Shown: one piece after another, positions 1-7,094 of the stretch
How the letters are laid out: each line of letters starts with the position of its first letter
How positions within the stretch are numbered: position 1 is the stretch's first letter
DNA from: CAYRHN01 sp964424115
Lineage (GTDB): Bacteria > Chloroflexota > Anaerolineae > Anaerolineales > Anaerolineaceae
NCBI GenBank assembly: GCA_964424115.1
Contig: CAYRHN010000009.1
Span: forward strand, 62,001-126,000
Direction: 5' to 3'
Length of the DNA stretch: 64,000 nt
Notes under the pieces: generated by a model
What the model was told of the DNA's origin: nothing
The model's database searches: none
The model's input: only the letters and a program-made list of their open reading frames with translations
Position numbers and translations under genes: made by a program

Positions 1-963
1 CCGGAAGTGATCAAGTCCGTCACCGGTGAGGTGGTCGATTTTGAGACCCTCGGCGGCGCTGCCACCCACCTGGGCACAAGCGGCCTGGCTCACCTGACCG
101 CCCCCACCGAAAAAGAGGCCCTCAACCTGGTGCGCACTGTGCTCAGCTACCTGCCCTCTAATGGCGTGGAAAATGCCCCCTTTGTCGCTTCCACAGACGA
201 TCCCAACCGCGCAGATGAAATGCTCAACCATCTGGTGCCGGACGACCGCAATGAACCCTACAGCATGCACGAAGCCATCGAGCACATCGTGGACAAAGGC
301 TCTTTCACCGAATTGCAGGCCGATTTTGCCCGCAACGCCATCATCGGCTTTGCCCGCATGGGTGGGCAGAGCGTCGGCATCGTTTCTCAGGAACCCAACA
401 ACATGGCTGGTGTTCTGGATATCGATGCCTCCGACAAGATCTGCCGCTTCGTGCGCCTGTGCGATTGCTACAATCTGCCCATTGTTACCTTCATGGACTG
501 CCCTGGCTTCCTCCCCGGCACCAACCAGGAACACCGCGGTGTGATCCGCCACGGCGCCAAAGTGCTCTTTGCCTATTCGGAAGCCCTGGTACCCAAGATC
601 AGCATCATCACCCGCAAGGCTTACGGCGGCGCATATATCGTAATGAGCAGCAAGATGCTCGGTGCGGACGTCGCCTTTGCCTGGCCGAGCGCTGAAGTAG
701 CCGTGATGGGACCGGAAGGCGCCGCCAATATTCTCTTCCGCAAACAGATCGACACTGCTGCCGATCCGGTCGCTGAACGCGCGCGCCTGGTGGAAGATTA
801 TCGCAACCGCTACCTGACCCCCTACGCGGCAGCTGCCCTGGGATACATTGACGACGTGATCGAGCCCCGCGAAACCCGCGCCCGCGTTATCGCTGCCCTG
901 ATCGCCCTGCGCAACAAAGCGGTCACTCCCTTAGCCCGCAAGCACGGCAACATGCCGGTGTAA
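1..963 (+). CDS. mmdA: Acyl-CoA carboxyltransferase subunit of a Na+-translocating decarboxylase (5' truncated)
   Basis: The frame is open from the window edge and ends with TAA at 961-963, so only the last 320 or so residues of a protein that is usually about 510 long are present. The piece holds the C-terminal crotonase-fold half of the carboxyltransferase family, with the GGAYIVMSS acyl-CoA/oxyanion stretch, the PGFLPGTNQE loop and the late WPSAEVAVMGPEGA motif. In the family this subunit transfers the carboxyl group of methylmalonyl-CoA (or a related acyl-CoA) to biotin. The next three genes encode the small membrane subunit, the biotin carrier and the membrane beta subunit, so the complex should be a sodium-pumping decarboxylase, most likely for methylmalonyl-CoA. 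Glutaconyl-CoA or a propionyl-CoA carboxylase role cannot be excluded without the N-terminus. Confidence 0.85.
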   Translation, partial: PEVIKSVTGEVVDFETLGGAATHLGTSGLAHLTAPTEKEALNLVRTVLSYLPSNGVENAPFVASTDDPNRADEMLNHLVPDDRNEPYSMHEAIEHIVDKGSFTELQADFARNAIIGFARMGGQSVGIVSQEPNNMAGVLDIDASDKICRFVRLCDCYNLPIVTFMDCPGFLPGTNQEHRGVIRHGAKVLFAYSEALVPKISIITRKAYGGAYIVMSSKMLGADVAFAWPSAEVAVMGPEGAANILFRKQIDTAADPVAERARLVEDYRNRYLTPYAAAALGYIDDVIEPRETRARVIAALIALRNKAVTPLARKHGNMPV

Positions 964-975
964 AGGCAAATAAAT

Positions 976-1338
976 ATGGCAGAGAATATGAATAACGCCT
1001 TGCTGATCACCCTGATCGGGATGGGGCTGGTATTTGCAGCCATCGTCCTGCTTTGGGGCCTGATGGCTTTGATGGTGAAACTGATCAAGGACAAACCGGA
1101 AAGCGAAGAAGAAGGCGAAGAAGCCGGTGAAGAAATAGCTGCAGCTGCGGAAACCGAAGAAGTTGCCGGTGACCTGAAGCTGCGCGCCGCGGCCGCGGCC
1201 GTAGCTGCCGCTCTTGCCATGCAGCGCTCCAGTGCTACCCTGTTCAGCCAACCGGAAGTCACCACCGGCGCCTGGCAGACCGCCATGCGCTCATCAACGC
1301 TCAATCAGCGATCTCAATTGTTCTCCCGAAAATCTTGA
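976..1338 (+). CDS. OadG-family small membrane subunit of the decarboxylase
   Basis: A 120-residue protein with one N-terminal membrane segment (about residues 8-32, with the GMGLVF stretch typical of OadG/MmdD), then an acidic Glu-rich stretch (about 40-62) and an Ala-rich tail ending in basic residues. In the family this subunit anchors the carboxyltransferase to the membrane beta subunit and aids assembly. It starts 12 bases after the carboxyltransferase stop and sits 12 bases before the biotin carrier, so it is part of one operon. The assignment rests on size, single TM plus charged linker, and neighbours, because this subunit is poorly conserved. Confidence 0.8.
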   Translation: MAENMNNALLITLIGMGLVFAAIVLLWGLMALMVKLIKDKPESEEEGEEAGEEIAAAAETEEVAGDLKLRAAAAAVAAALAMQRSSATLFSQPEVTTGAWQTAMRSSTLNQRSQLFSRKS

Positions 1339-1350
1339 GGATGGTACATT

Positions 1351-1788
1351 ATGAAAATGCGCGTGAAGATTAACGATCAAACCTTTGAAGTGGAAGTTGG
1401 CGACCTGCAGGCGCGCCCGATCCAGGCCATTGTGGATGGCGAAACCTTTGAAATCTACCCCGAAGAAGCTGAAACTGACGCAGTGGAAGCGGCCCCTGTT
1501 GCTGCTCCCCGCCCGGCCGAGACTCCCAAGCCGCGCCCCGCAGCCGCCGCGCCCAAGGTGGAAGTTAGCGCCGCCAAGGCCGTCAACGCCCCCCTGCCCG
1601 GCGTCATCCTCAGCATTGCGGTCAAACCCGGTGACAAGGTCACCCAGGGTCAGGAGTTGTGCGTCCTGGAAGCCATGAAGATGCGCAATCCCATCCGCGC
1701 CGGCCGTCCCGGCACCATCGCCGCCATTTACATCAGCGTGGGAGACACTGTCCGCCACAACCAACCGTTGATGGAATACTCCGACTAA
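1351..1788 (+). CDS. mmdC: Biotin carboxyl carrier protein of the decarboxylase
   Basis: 145 residues. The C-terminal half is a biotinyl domain with the EAMKM motif, so Lys110 is the expected biotinylation site. It is preceded by a flexible Ala/Pro-rich linker (about residues 45-78) and a short N-terminal beta domain (1-40). The carrier shuttles CO2 from the carboxyltransferase to the membrane beta subunit. It lies between the OadG-like subunit and the beta subunit, each junction being about 12 bases with an SD-like sequence. Single-protein pyruvate or oxaloacetate decarboxylases fuse this domain to the alpha chain; here it is separate, as in methylmalonyl-CoA and glutaconyl-CoA decarboxylases. 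Confidence 0.9.
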   Translation: MKMRVKINDQTFEVEVGDLQARPIQAIVDGETFEIYPEEAETDAVEAAPVAAPRPAETPKPRPAAAAPKVEVSAAKAVNAPLPGVILSIAVKPGDKVTQGQELCVLEAMKMRNPIRAGRPGTIAAIYISVGDTVRHNQPLMEYSD

Positions 1789-1800
1789 GGAGCCAAACTC

Positions 1801-2940
1801 ATGGATCCGATTATCAGTCAAATTGCGGGTGGTTTCATCAATTTCACCCTCGGCCAGGCGATCATGATCCTGGTGGGTGCGATTTTGATCACCCTTGCGA
1901 TCTGGAAAGAATACGAACCGGTCCTCCTTCTGCCGATCGGTTTTGGCTGTATCATTGCCAATCTGGGCATGGCTGTGGATGTGACTGCGGCTGAACCAAA
2001 TTTCATGACTGTGATTTACCAGGCCGGGATCAGCACCGAATTGTTCCCCCTGCTCATCTTCATTGGTGTGGGCGCTATGATCGACTTCAGACCGCTGCTG
2101 GCCATGCCCCAAACCGTGCTGCTGGGCGCAGCCGGCCAATTCGGCATCTACGGTACCCTGCTCCTGGCTGTCCTGCTGGGCTTCCCGCTGAATGAGGCGG
2201 CGTCCATCGGCGTCATTGGCGCTATTGATGGCCCTACCGCCATTTTCGTCTCTTCCAAGCTGGCGCCTGAAATGCTCGGTCCAATTGCCGTAGCGGCTTA
2301 TTCCTACATGAGCCTGATCCCAATCATCCAACCCCCCATTATGCGCCTGCTGACCACCAAGAAGGAACGTCGCGTGCGCATGGAATATGCCCCGCGCCCG
2401 GTTTCGAAGCGTGCTCTAATGATCTTCCCGGTTGTGGTGACCATTGTGATCAGCCTGATCGCCCCGCAGGCCGCCCCCCTCATCGCCACCCTGATGCTGG
2501 GCAACTTGCTTATGGTCAGCGGAGTGGTTGACCGCCTGAACAAGATGGCCCAGAACGAATTGATCAACATTGCCACCCTTTTCCTCGGCCTGTCAATCGG
2601 CGCCACCATGACCGCCCAGGCTTTCCTCAATCCCAAGACCCTCATGGTGCTGGGATTGGGCCTGTTGGCCTTCGTGCTGGACACCGTAGCCGGGTTGCTC
2701 TTCGGCAAACTGATGTGCTTCATCACCGGCGGCAAGATCAACCCATTGATCGGCGCCTGCGGCATCAGCGCCTTCCCGATGGCTGCCCGCCTCTCGGCCA
2801 GGATGGCCCAGGAAGAAGATTACGAGAATTTCATCCTGATGCACGCCATGGGTTCGAACACCGCAGGTCAGCTCGGATCGGTGATCGCCGGCGGCTTGCT
2901 GTTGGTGCTCACCTCTGTCATCGGACACTTCCCCATCTAG
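1801..2940 (+). CDS. mmdB: Na+-translocating decarboxylase beta subunit
   Basis: A 379-residue, very hydrophobic polytopic protein that matches the OadB/GcdB/MmdB family. Recognisable stretches are the GVGAMIDF region near residue 85, the GAIDGPTAIFVSSKLAP region near residue 145 and the C-terminal FPMAARLSARMAQ and NTAGQLGSVIAGG region. The subunit decarboxylates carboxybiotin and couples this to export of Na+. An AAGGAG Shine-Dalgarno lies just upstream of the ATG. It is the last gene of the operon and is followed 20 bases later by a strong hairpin terminator. Length and motifs are normal for the family. Confidence 0.93.
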   Translation: MDPIISQIAGGFINFTLGQAIMILVGAILITLAIWKEYEPVLLLPIGFGCIIANLGMAVDVTAAEPNFMTVIYQAGISTELFPLLIFIGVGAMIDFRPLLAMPQTVLLGAAGQFGIYGTLLLAVLLGFPLNEAASIGVIGAIDGPTAIFVSSKLAPEMLGPIAVAAYSYMSLIPIIQPPIMRLLTTKKERRVRMEYAPRPVSKRALMIFPVVVTIVISLIAPQAAPLIATLMLGNLLMVSGVVDRLNKMAQNELINIATLFLGLSIGATMTAQAFLNPKTLMVLGLGLLAFVLDTVAGLLFGKLMCFITGGKINPLIGACGISAFPMAARLSARMAQEEDYENFILMHAMGSNTAGQLGSVIAGGLLLVLTSVIGHFPI

Positions 2941-2958
2941 ATTTCCTGGAAGCAACAA

Positions 2959-2991
2959 AAAAGCCTTTCGTGAATTCGAAGGGCTTTTTTT
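2959..2991. terminator. Bidirectional rho-independent terminator
   Basis: An 11-bp stem (2960-2970 with 2977-2987, one G-T wobble, 6-base loop) is flanked by an A-run on the left and a T-run on the right. It can therefore stop the decarboxylase operon on the plus strand and the response-regulator gene (stop at 3005) on the minus strand. Confidence 0.85.
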
Positions 2992-3004
2992 ATTCTCAAT
3001 AATT

Positions 3005-3673
3005 CTAATGATTCGTTTCCAGACGGTATCCCATTCCGCGTACCGTCTTGATATAACGCGGGCGGCGAGGGTTTTCCTCCACAGCCTGGCGCAGCCAGCT
3101 TACATGCACATCCAACGTACGCGTATCGCCGGTATATTCCGTCTCCCACACCTGGCGGAATAATTCCTCGCGCCCGATCACTTCGCCCGGATGCTCCATC
3201 AGGATCTTGAGCAGCATCACCAATCGCGGGGTGAGCGCCACCTGGCGTCCCTGCACCCGCACCCAGCGCTGCTCAGGATGAAGCTGCAAAGCTCCGGCAG
3301 TGATCAGGTGGCTGTGTTCGGCCGGCAACAACGGACGGATGCGGTTGACCAATTTTTGGAGGGTAAAAGGCTGCACCAACACCACGTCAGCATCCGGTTT
3401 TTCTTCACCCTCGGCGGCCTGTTCGATCACCAATACGATCGGTAAAGTCTCCGCGAATTGACGAATGGACTGGCAAATTCGCCGTCCGCTGGTGCGCATC
3501 GAAGCCGCATCTACAACCACCACATCCGGTAATTCCTCTTTTAAGCGCGCCATTGCCGCGCTACCGCTCGGTAGGCTTGTGACCTGGAATCCTTTGCGTA
3601 TCAGGCCGGTATTGAAGGATAAATGATCAGCCCTTTTGCCTTCGATCAGCAAAATGTGTGGATTATTTGGCAA
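3005..3673 (-). CDS. OmpR/PhoB-type response regulator with a degenerate receiver domain
   Basis: 222 residues: an N-terminal receiver-like domain (about 5-115) and a C-terminal winged-helix DNA-binding domain (about 125-220) with the typical TPRLVMLLKILMEHPG, RTLDVHVSWLRQ and IKTVRGMGYRL blocks. The receiver keeps the phospho-acceptor-like Asp55, but the acidic pair that binds Mg2+ is reduced to Glu11-Gly12, and the invariant Lys before the PF pair is Gln101. Normal phosphorylation is therefore doubtful. The start is a TTG preceded by a GAGGT-type SD, because no in-frame ATG is nearby. No kinase gene is adjacent, so it may be an orphan regulator controlled by expression or ligand instead. 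DNA-binding function is well supported; the target is unknown. Confidence 0.88.
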   Translation of the reverse strand: MPNNPHILLIEGKRADHLSFNTGLIRKGFQVTSLPSGSAAMARLKEELPDVVVVDAASMRTSGRRICQSIRQFAETLPIVLVIEQAAEGEEKPDADVVLVQPFTLQKLVNRIRPLLPAEHSHLITAGALQLHPEQRWVRVQGRQVALTPRLVMLLKILMEHPGEVIGREELFRQVWETEYTGDTRTLDVHVSWLRQAVEENPRRPRYIKTVRGMGYRLETNH

Positions 3674-3789
3674 TGCCAGTTACCTCATCAGGATCAATTC
3701 ATCAGCGAGACAAATAATTGGTCCCTCTCCCCGCCATCCCATACCTGTCAGACCAGAAATTCACCTCGCATATAGGGAGAAGTGAAAAT

Positions 3790-3818
3790 ATTATACTCCA
3801 AATGTTAAGGAATGTGTA
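3790..3818 (-). promoter_or_regulatory. Candidate promoter of the OmpR-type regulator
   Basis: On the minus strand a perfect TATAAT (3795-3790) lies 17 bases after TACACA (3818-3813, four of six matches to the -35 consensus). It would give a leader of about 110 bases before the TTG start. This is a consensus match only. Confidence 0.45.
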
Positions 3819-3832
3819 TAGAATCTTAACGA

Positions 3833-4471
3833 CTATTTTTTAACAATTCCTGCGCATATCCGTTGATATCCCCACCAGCACATCTGCCCGCCGGCTGCTA
3901 AAACCAAAACCAATAATACCATGAAGAAAAGCTGGATCCGCGTTGAATCAGAAGAAAAAACCGGCGAATCCGGGTGCAAAATATTTTGCGTAGCAGCCAG
4001 GCTGCAGATCAATGCTGTCCCAAAAAGGAAATTGGCCGCGGAGGTCAAGCGTGGCCGGTCGATCAGGAGCAGCCCAATCTGCAGTGCCACTGCTACAACG
4101 CCGAAGCGAAACGGCACCACCCAACGCGGCTCATCCAACGCCAACCCGCCCCAATTTAATTGCATCACCAGCAGCGACATCGGCAAATAAGTAAGCCAAA
4201 AGAACAATCCCGTGCGGGCCAGGGCTAAAGAAAGCACATGCATCTTTGCCCGCCGAGTAAGAAAAGCCGCCAGGCCGATCAAAGCCGACAAGCCGAAAGC
4301 AATGATCCCCGTCCAAACCCAGGCCCCGTGCAAATAGACCAAACGCATATTGGCACCCAGGGTTTGCTCCAAAGGCACCAGGAGTGTGATCAAACCGATC
4401 ACCAGCAGTGTCAATACAAATAGCACCGGCTGCAAAACCGCGCGGTAGGATCTTTTCTTGCTAATTCGCAC
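3833..4471 (-). CDS. Six-TM membrane protein resembling CcmC/CcsA-type haem-handling proteins
   Basis: 212 residues with about six hydrophobic segments. Two motifs recall the cytochrome c assembly family: the YLHGAWVW stretch with His48 (compare Y-x-H-x-P-x-A-W in CcmC) and a second His166 in an NILHP context followed by a short extracytoplasmic loop. In CcmC two such histidines hold haem at the outer membrane face. The WWD-type tryptophan-rich loop is not evident, so this is a distant relative or a different function. The GTG start overlaps the end of the Rrf2 gene by 11 bases, so the two genes are almost certainly co-transcribed and translationally coupled. The role is therefore probably tied to whatever the Rrf2 protein senses (redox, Fe-S, NO or haem). 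Specific function not known. Confidence 0.6.
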   Translation of the reverse strand: MRISKKRSYRAVLQPVLFVLTLLVIGLITLLVPLEQTLGANMRLVYLHGAWVWTGIIAFGLSALIGLAAFLTRRAKMHVLSLALARTGLFFWLTYLPMSLLVMQLNWGGLALDEPRWVVPFRFGVVAVALQIGLLLIDRPRLTSAANFLFGTALICSLAATQNILHPDSPVFSSDSTRIQLFFMVLLVLVLAAGGQMCWWGYQRICAGIVKK

Positions 4472-4877
4472 CGGTCTTCTTTAATAATAATTGAGCCAGT
4501 GTGGTCGTCCCAAGCTTTTTAACCAATTCCGCCTGAGTCTCACACCAGATCGGATGCAGAGGACATTCTTCGCCAAAGGGGCAGACGGATGCATCCAGAG
4601 TGCACTCGTTCAGCATGATGGGACCGTCGATAGCCTCAATTACCTGCAGCAGGGTAATGTCCTCCGGCGGATGTGCCAGCGAGACCCCGCCGCGCGCTCC
4701 GCGCGAGGTGTGAATCAGTCCAGCAATGGATAACTGCGAAATAATCTTGGCCAAAAACGATGGGGGAATGGTTCGTTCATCCGCAATCTGGCTGGTGGCC
4801 GCGCGTTGACCCGGTTCCAACTTCGCTAAATAGTACATTGCCCTAAGGGCATAATCGGCCTGCCGAGTGATTTGCAT
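4461..4877 (-). CDS. Rrf2-family transcriptional regulator with three-cysteine cluster
   Basis: 138 residues when started at the ATG that opens MQITRQADYALRAMYYLA, the normal Rrf2 N-terminus; a longer upstream extension is possible but not homologous. The winged helix occupies about 1-75 (IADERTIPPSFLAKIISQL recognition region, then GARGGVSLA wing). Three cysteines near residues 92-106 (C-x6-C-x5-C) match the place where IscR and NsrR hold an Fe-S cluster, so redox, iron or NO sensing is likely. The spacing is not identical to IscR. It is the first gene of a two-gene operon with the CcmC-like membrane protein. Its upstream region holds two palindromes, one of them inside a candidate promoter, which suggests autoregulation. 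Confidence 0.88.
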   Translation of the reverse strand: MQITRQADYALRAMYYLAKLEPGQRAATSQIADERTIPPSFLAKIISQLSIAGLIHTSRGARGGVSLAHPPEDITLLQVIEAIDGPIMLNECTLDASVCPFGEECPLHPIWCETQAELVKKLGTTTLAQLLLKKTGAN

Positions 4878-4927
4878 GGTGGGTGTCTCACTTTCAGTAT
4901 TAACTGATAGAATTTCTCTGATTATTA

Positions 4928-4956
4928 ATGTTATTTTATCATAAAAATAACGGCAA
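4928..4956 (-). promoter_or_regulatory. Candidate Rrf2 promoter with an 8-bp inverted repeat in its spacer
   Basis: On the minus strand TTGCCG (4956-4951) and TAACAT (4933-4928) are 17 bases apart, each four of six to consensus. The perfect inverted repeat GTTATTTT/AAAATAAC (4930-4937 and 4944-4951, 6-base spacer) fills the interval, as expected for an autoregulatory operator of the Rrf2 protein. Confidence 0.4.
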
Positions 4957-4971
4957 GTGACAATGGTCACA
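4956..4971. promoter_or_regulatory. CRP/FNR-like palindrome
   Basis: AGTGA-N6-TCACA at 4956-4971 lies between the divergent Rrf2 and thioesterase genes. It matches nine of ten bases of the TGTGA-N6-TCACA consensus bound by CRP-family regulators. No CRP/FNR gene is visible in the window, so the binding protein is unknown. Confidence 0.4.
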
Positions 4972-4985
4972 GGTTCGAGTGACCT

Positions 4986-5012
4986 TTTACAGACGGATAC
5001 ATCAAGTATAAT
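4986..5012 (+). promoter_or_regulatory. Candidate promoter of a leaderless thioesterase transcript
   Basis: A perfect TATAAT at 5007-5012 is followed seven bases later by the ATG at 5019; TTTACA at 4986-4991 is a possible -35 with a short 15-base spacer. No Shine-Dalgarno sequence precedes the ATG, which fits a transcript that starts at the start codon. Confidence 0.4.
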
Positions 5013-5018
5013 AATTAC

Positions 5019-5441
5019 ATGAACCGCTTCAACCTTTATGTCCCCATTTTGGTGCGTTACGGCGATCTTGACCCACAATGGCATGTCAATAACAGTCGGT
5101 TTGTGACCTTCATAGAACAAGCCCGCTTTGAATACATGATCAGGGCTGAACTTTGGGACGGCAAAGATTTCTTCAATCTAGGTTTGATTGTAGCCGACCA
5201 ACACATCGCCTATCTTGGGCAAATCTTCATGTCCCAGAACATCCATGTTGGGGTAAAGGTTTCGCGAATCGGCAATAAAAGCATCCTCTTCGAATACGCT
5301 ATCGAAGACCAAGATAGCAAGGAAATACTGGCCACTGCCGAAACCATCATGGTAGCCTATGATTACCACAGCCACACCAGCATTCCCGTCTCCGCCGAAT
5401 GGCGGCAAAAAATCAGCTCTTTTGAAGGGACCCAATTCTGA
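5019..5441 (+). CDS. Acyl-CoA thioesterase, 4HBT/YbgC-FadM hotdog family
   Basis: 140 residues, the normal size of a single hotdog domain. The N-terminal RYGDLDPQWHVNN stretch is the hallmark of the 4HBT family, with the catalytic Asp in the first block and the N-N-x-x-F-V-T-F-I-E-Q-A-R-x-E-Y helix after it. Such enzymes hydrolyse acyl-CoA thioesters in the cytoplasm. Its substrate cannot be told from sequence. The stop codon overlaps the ATG of the M42 peptidase by one base (TGATG), so the pair is co-translated. It is transcribed divergently from the Rrf2 gene across a 141-base region that holds two palindromes. Confidence 0.88.
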   Translation: MNRFNLYVPILVRYGDLDPQWHVNNSRFVTFIEQARFEYMIRAELWDGKDFFNLGLIVADQHIAYLGQIFMSQNIHVGVKVSRIGNKSILFEYAIEDQDSKEILATAETIMVAYDYHSHTSIPVSAEWRQKISSFEGTQF

Positions 5442-6493
5442 TGAGCGCCACACTACCTGCGATTGACGAAAAGTATCTGTTAGCCTTTCTAACCGGCCTG
5501 TTGAACACCCCCAGCCCCACCGGATTTGCCGAAGCGGGGATCCGCTTTAGCGAACAGGCTCTGGCCGCATATCCCTCCCTGACACTCTCCCGCACCCGCA
5601 AAGGGGCGCTGGTGGCCGCGTGGAAAGGAGAACAGGACACCCACCCGCGCGGATTGACCGCCCACACCGACACGCTTGGCGGCATGGTCAAGGAAATTAA
5701 ATCCAACGGGCGGCTCAAACTGACCCAAATTGGCGGATACTCCTGGAACTCCATTGAGGGGGAAGGCTGCACGGTCTTCACCCAGGCCGGTAATCGCTTG
5801 CGCGGCTCGATCCTGTTGAACAAAGCCTCTACACATGTTTACGGCAAGGCTGTCAGCGATACCGCGCGTGACGGCGACAGCCTCGAAATACGCCTGGATG
5901 AGCGCACCGAGAATGCCGAACAGACCAAAGCCCTGGGGATTGAGGTGGGGGATTTCATCGCTTTCGACCCGCGCGTGGAAGTGACCAATGGTTTTATTCG
6001 CTCCCGCCACCTGGATGATAAGGCATGCGTGGCTTGCATTGTGGCAGCCGTGAAAGCAATTGAAGATGCAGGTCTCAGGCCGGTTCAAAACACTACCCTC
6101 CTGGTCAGTAATTATGAAGAGGTGGGCCACGGAGCCGCGGTGGGCTTCCCCGCTGATCTGGCTGAACTGGTTGCGGTGGATATGGCTGCTGTTGGAGAAG
6201 GTCAAACCTCCAGCGAATTTGCCGCGTCCTTATGCGTCAAAGACTCGGGCGGCCCATACCATTATGCCCTCAACGCCCATCTGCGACGCCTGGCTGCCGA
6301 ATATCAGATTCCGCACAAGATCGATATCTATCCATTCTACGGCTCGGACGGTGAAGCCTTGTGGCGCGCCGGCGGCGATGTCGCGGTTGCTCTGATCGGA
6401 CCCGGCGTGGATGCTTCGCATAATTATGAACGCACCCACCTGGAAGCGCTGCTGGCAACCACCCGCTGGATACTGGCTTATCTCTTAAACTGA
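5441..6493 (+). CDS. M42-family metallo-aminopeptidase (divergent member)
   Basis: 350 residues. Metal-binding and catalytic blocks of the M42 family are in order: TAHTDTLG (His and Asp), RHLDDKA (bridging Asp), NYEEVGHG (catalytic Glu pair), a VAVDMA block and a C-terminal DASHNYERTH block with the last His ligand. M42 enzymes are usually large self-compartmentalised (TET-like) cytoplasmic aminopeptidases that finish off peptides. This copy is clearly less similar to the three tandem M42 genes at 10081-13286 than those are to each other, so it probably has another specificity. It is coupled to the upstream thioesterase. Its 3' end overlaps the convergent rnhB gene by 16 bases. Confidence 0.9.
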   Translation: MSATLPAIDEKYLLAFLTGLLNTPSPTGFAEAGIRFSEQALAAYPSLTLSRTRKGALVAAWKGEQDTHPRGLTAHTDTLGGMVKEIKSNGRLKLTQIGGYSWNSIEGEGCTVFTQAGNRLRGSILLNKASTHVYGKAVSDTARDGDSLEIRLDERTENAEQTKALGIEVGDFIAFDPRVEVTNGFIRSRHLDDKACVACIVAAVKAIEDAGLRPVQNTTLLVSNYEEVGHGAAVGFPADLAELVAVDMAAVGEGQTSSEFAASLCVKDSGGPYHYALNAHLRRLAAEYQIPHKIDIYPFYGSDGEALWRAGGDVAVALIGPGVDASHNYERTHLEALLATTRWILAYLLN

Positions 6494-7089
6494 AACGTTT
6501 TGCGGTGAATCGAACATAGCCCCATACGTGCCAACGCCTCCTGGTGTTGGCACGTACCATATCCTTTATGGCGAGCAAAACCATAACCGGGATATGTTTC
6601 ATTCAGAATTCGCATCCGTTCATCCCGCGCCGTTTTTGCCAACACCGAAGCTGCAGCGATCGACAGCACTTTCCGGTCACCCTTGATCAAAGCGGTCTGG
6701 TGAATATCCATCCCTGGTAAAAGAATCGCATCCAGCAACAGATGTTGAGGGGGCAGCCAAAGTTGCGCAATCGCACGCTCCATCGCCAAACGGGTGGCGG
6801 GAACAATGCCCAACAAATCGATCTCCTCCGCCTCTGCCCAACCGACCCCCCAGGCAGCCGCTTCTTGCCGTATTCGCTCGGCCCAATATTCGCGTTGGAG
6901 AGCGGTCATCAATTTCGAATCGCGCACACCACTTAGTCGATCCAAAATATTCTCAACATGCGGCAAAATAACCGCTGCCGCTGTTACCGGTCCCGCCCAT
7001 GCACCTCGCCCGGCCTCATCCAATCCAGCCAGTTCTTGCACATTTTGCCCCCATAAGGCCAGTTCCAGGGAAAGAGTCGGTTTCTCCAC
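6478..7089 (-). CDS. rnhB: Ribonuclease HII
   Basis: 203 residues. The enzyme cuts the RNA strand of RNA-DNA hybrids and removes single ribonucleotides misincorporated in DNA. Visible signatures are GLDEAGRGAWAGPV (Asp24-Glu25 of the catalytic set), RDSK, the LLLDA block (Asp120), KGDRK and SIAAASVLAKTARD (Asp156), all in the expected order and at family-typical length. The start is GTG. It is the last gene of a minus-strand operon with a GT2 gene 5 bases upstream and a small hypothetical gene before that. The 3' end overlaps the convergent M42 gene. Confidence 0.96.
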   Translation of the reverse strand: MEKPTLSLELALWGQNVQELAGLDEAGRGAWAGPVTAAAVILPHVENILDRLSGVRDSKLMTALQREYWAERIRQEAAAWGVGWAEAEEIDLLGIVPATRLAMERAIAQLWLPPQHLLLDAILLPGMDIHQTALIKGDRKVLSIAAASVLAKTARDERMRILNETYPGYGFARHKGYGTCQHQEALARMGLCSIHRKTFQFKR

Positions 7090-7094
7090 AGAAA

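Noticed and set aside
1294..2331. 345-codon open frame on the minus strand
   Set aside because: It is antisense to the biotin carrier and beta-subunit genes, has a His/Gly-rich composition typical of an antisense shadow, and shows no known motif or ribosome site.
4461..5120. Long 219-codon version of the Rrf2 gene
   Set aside because: The first 81 codons run through the intergenic palindromes and the divergent thioesterase start; Rrf2 proteins begin at the internal ATG at 4877.
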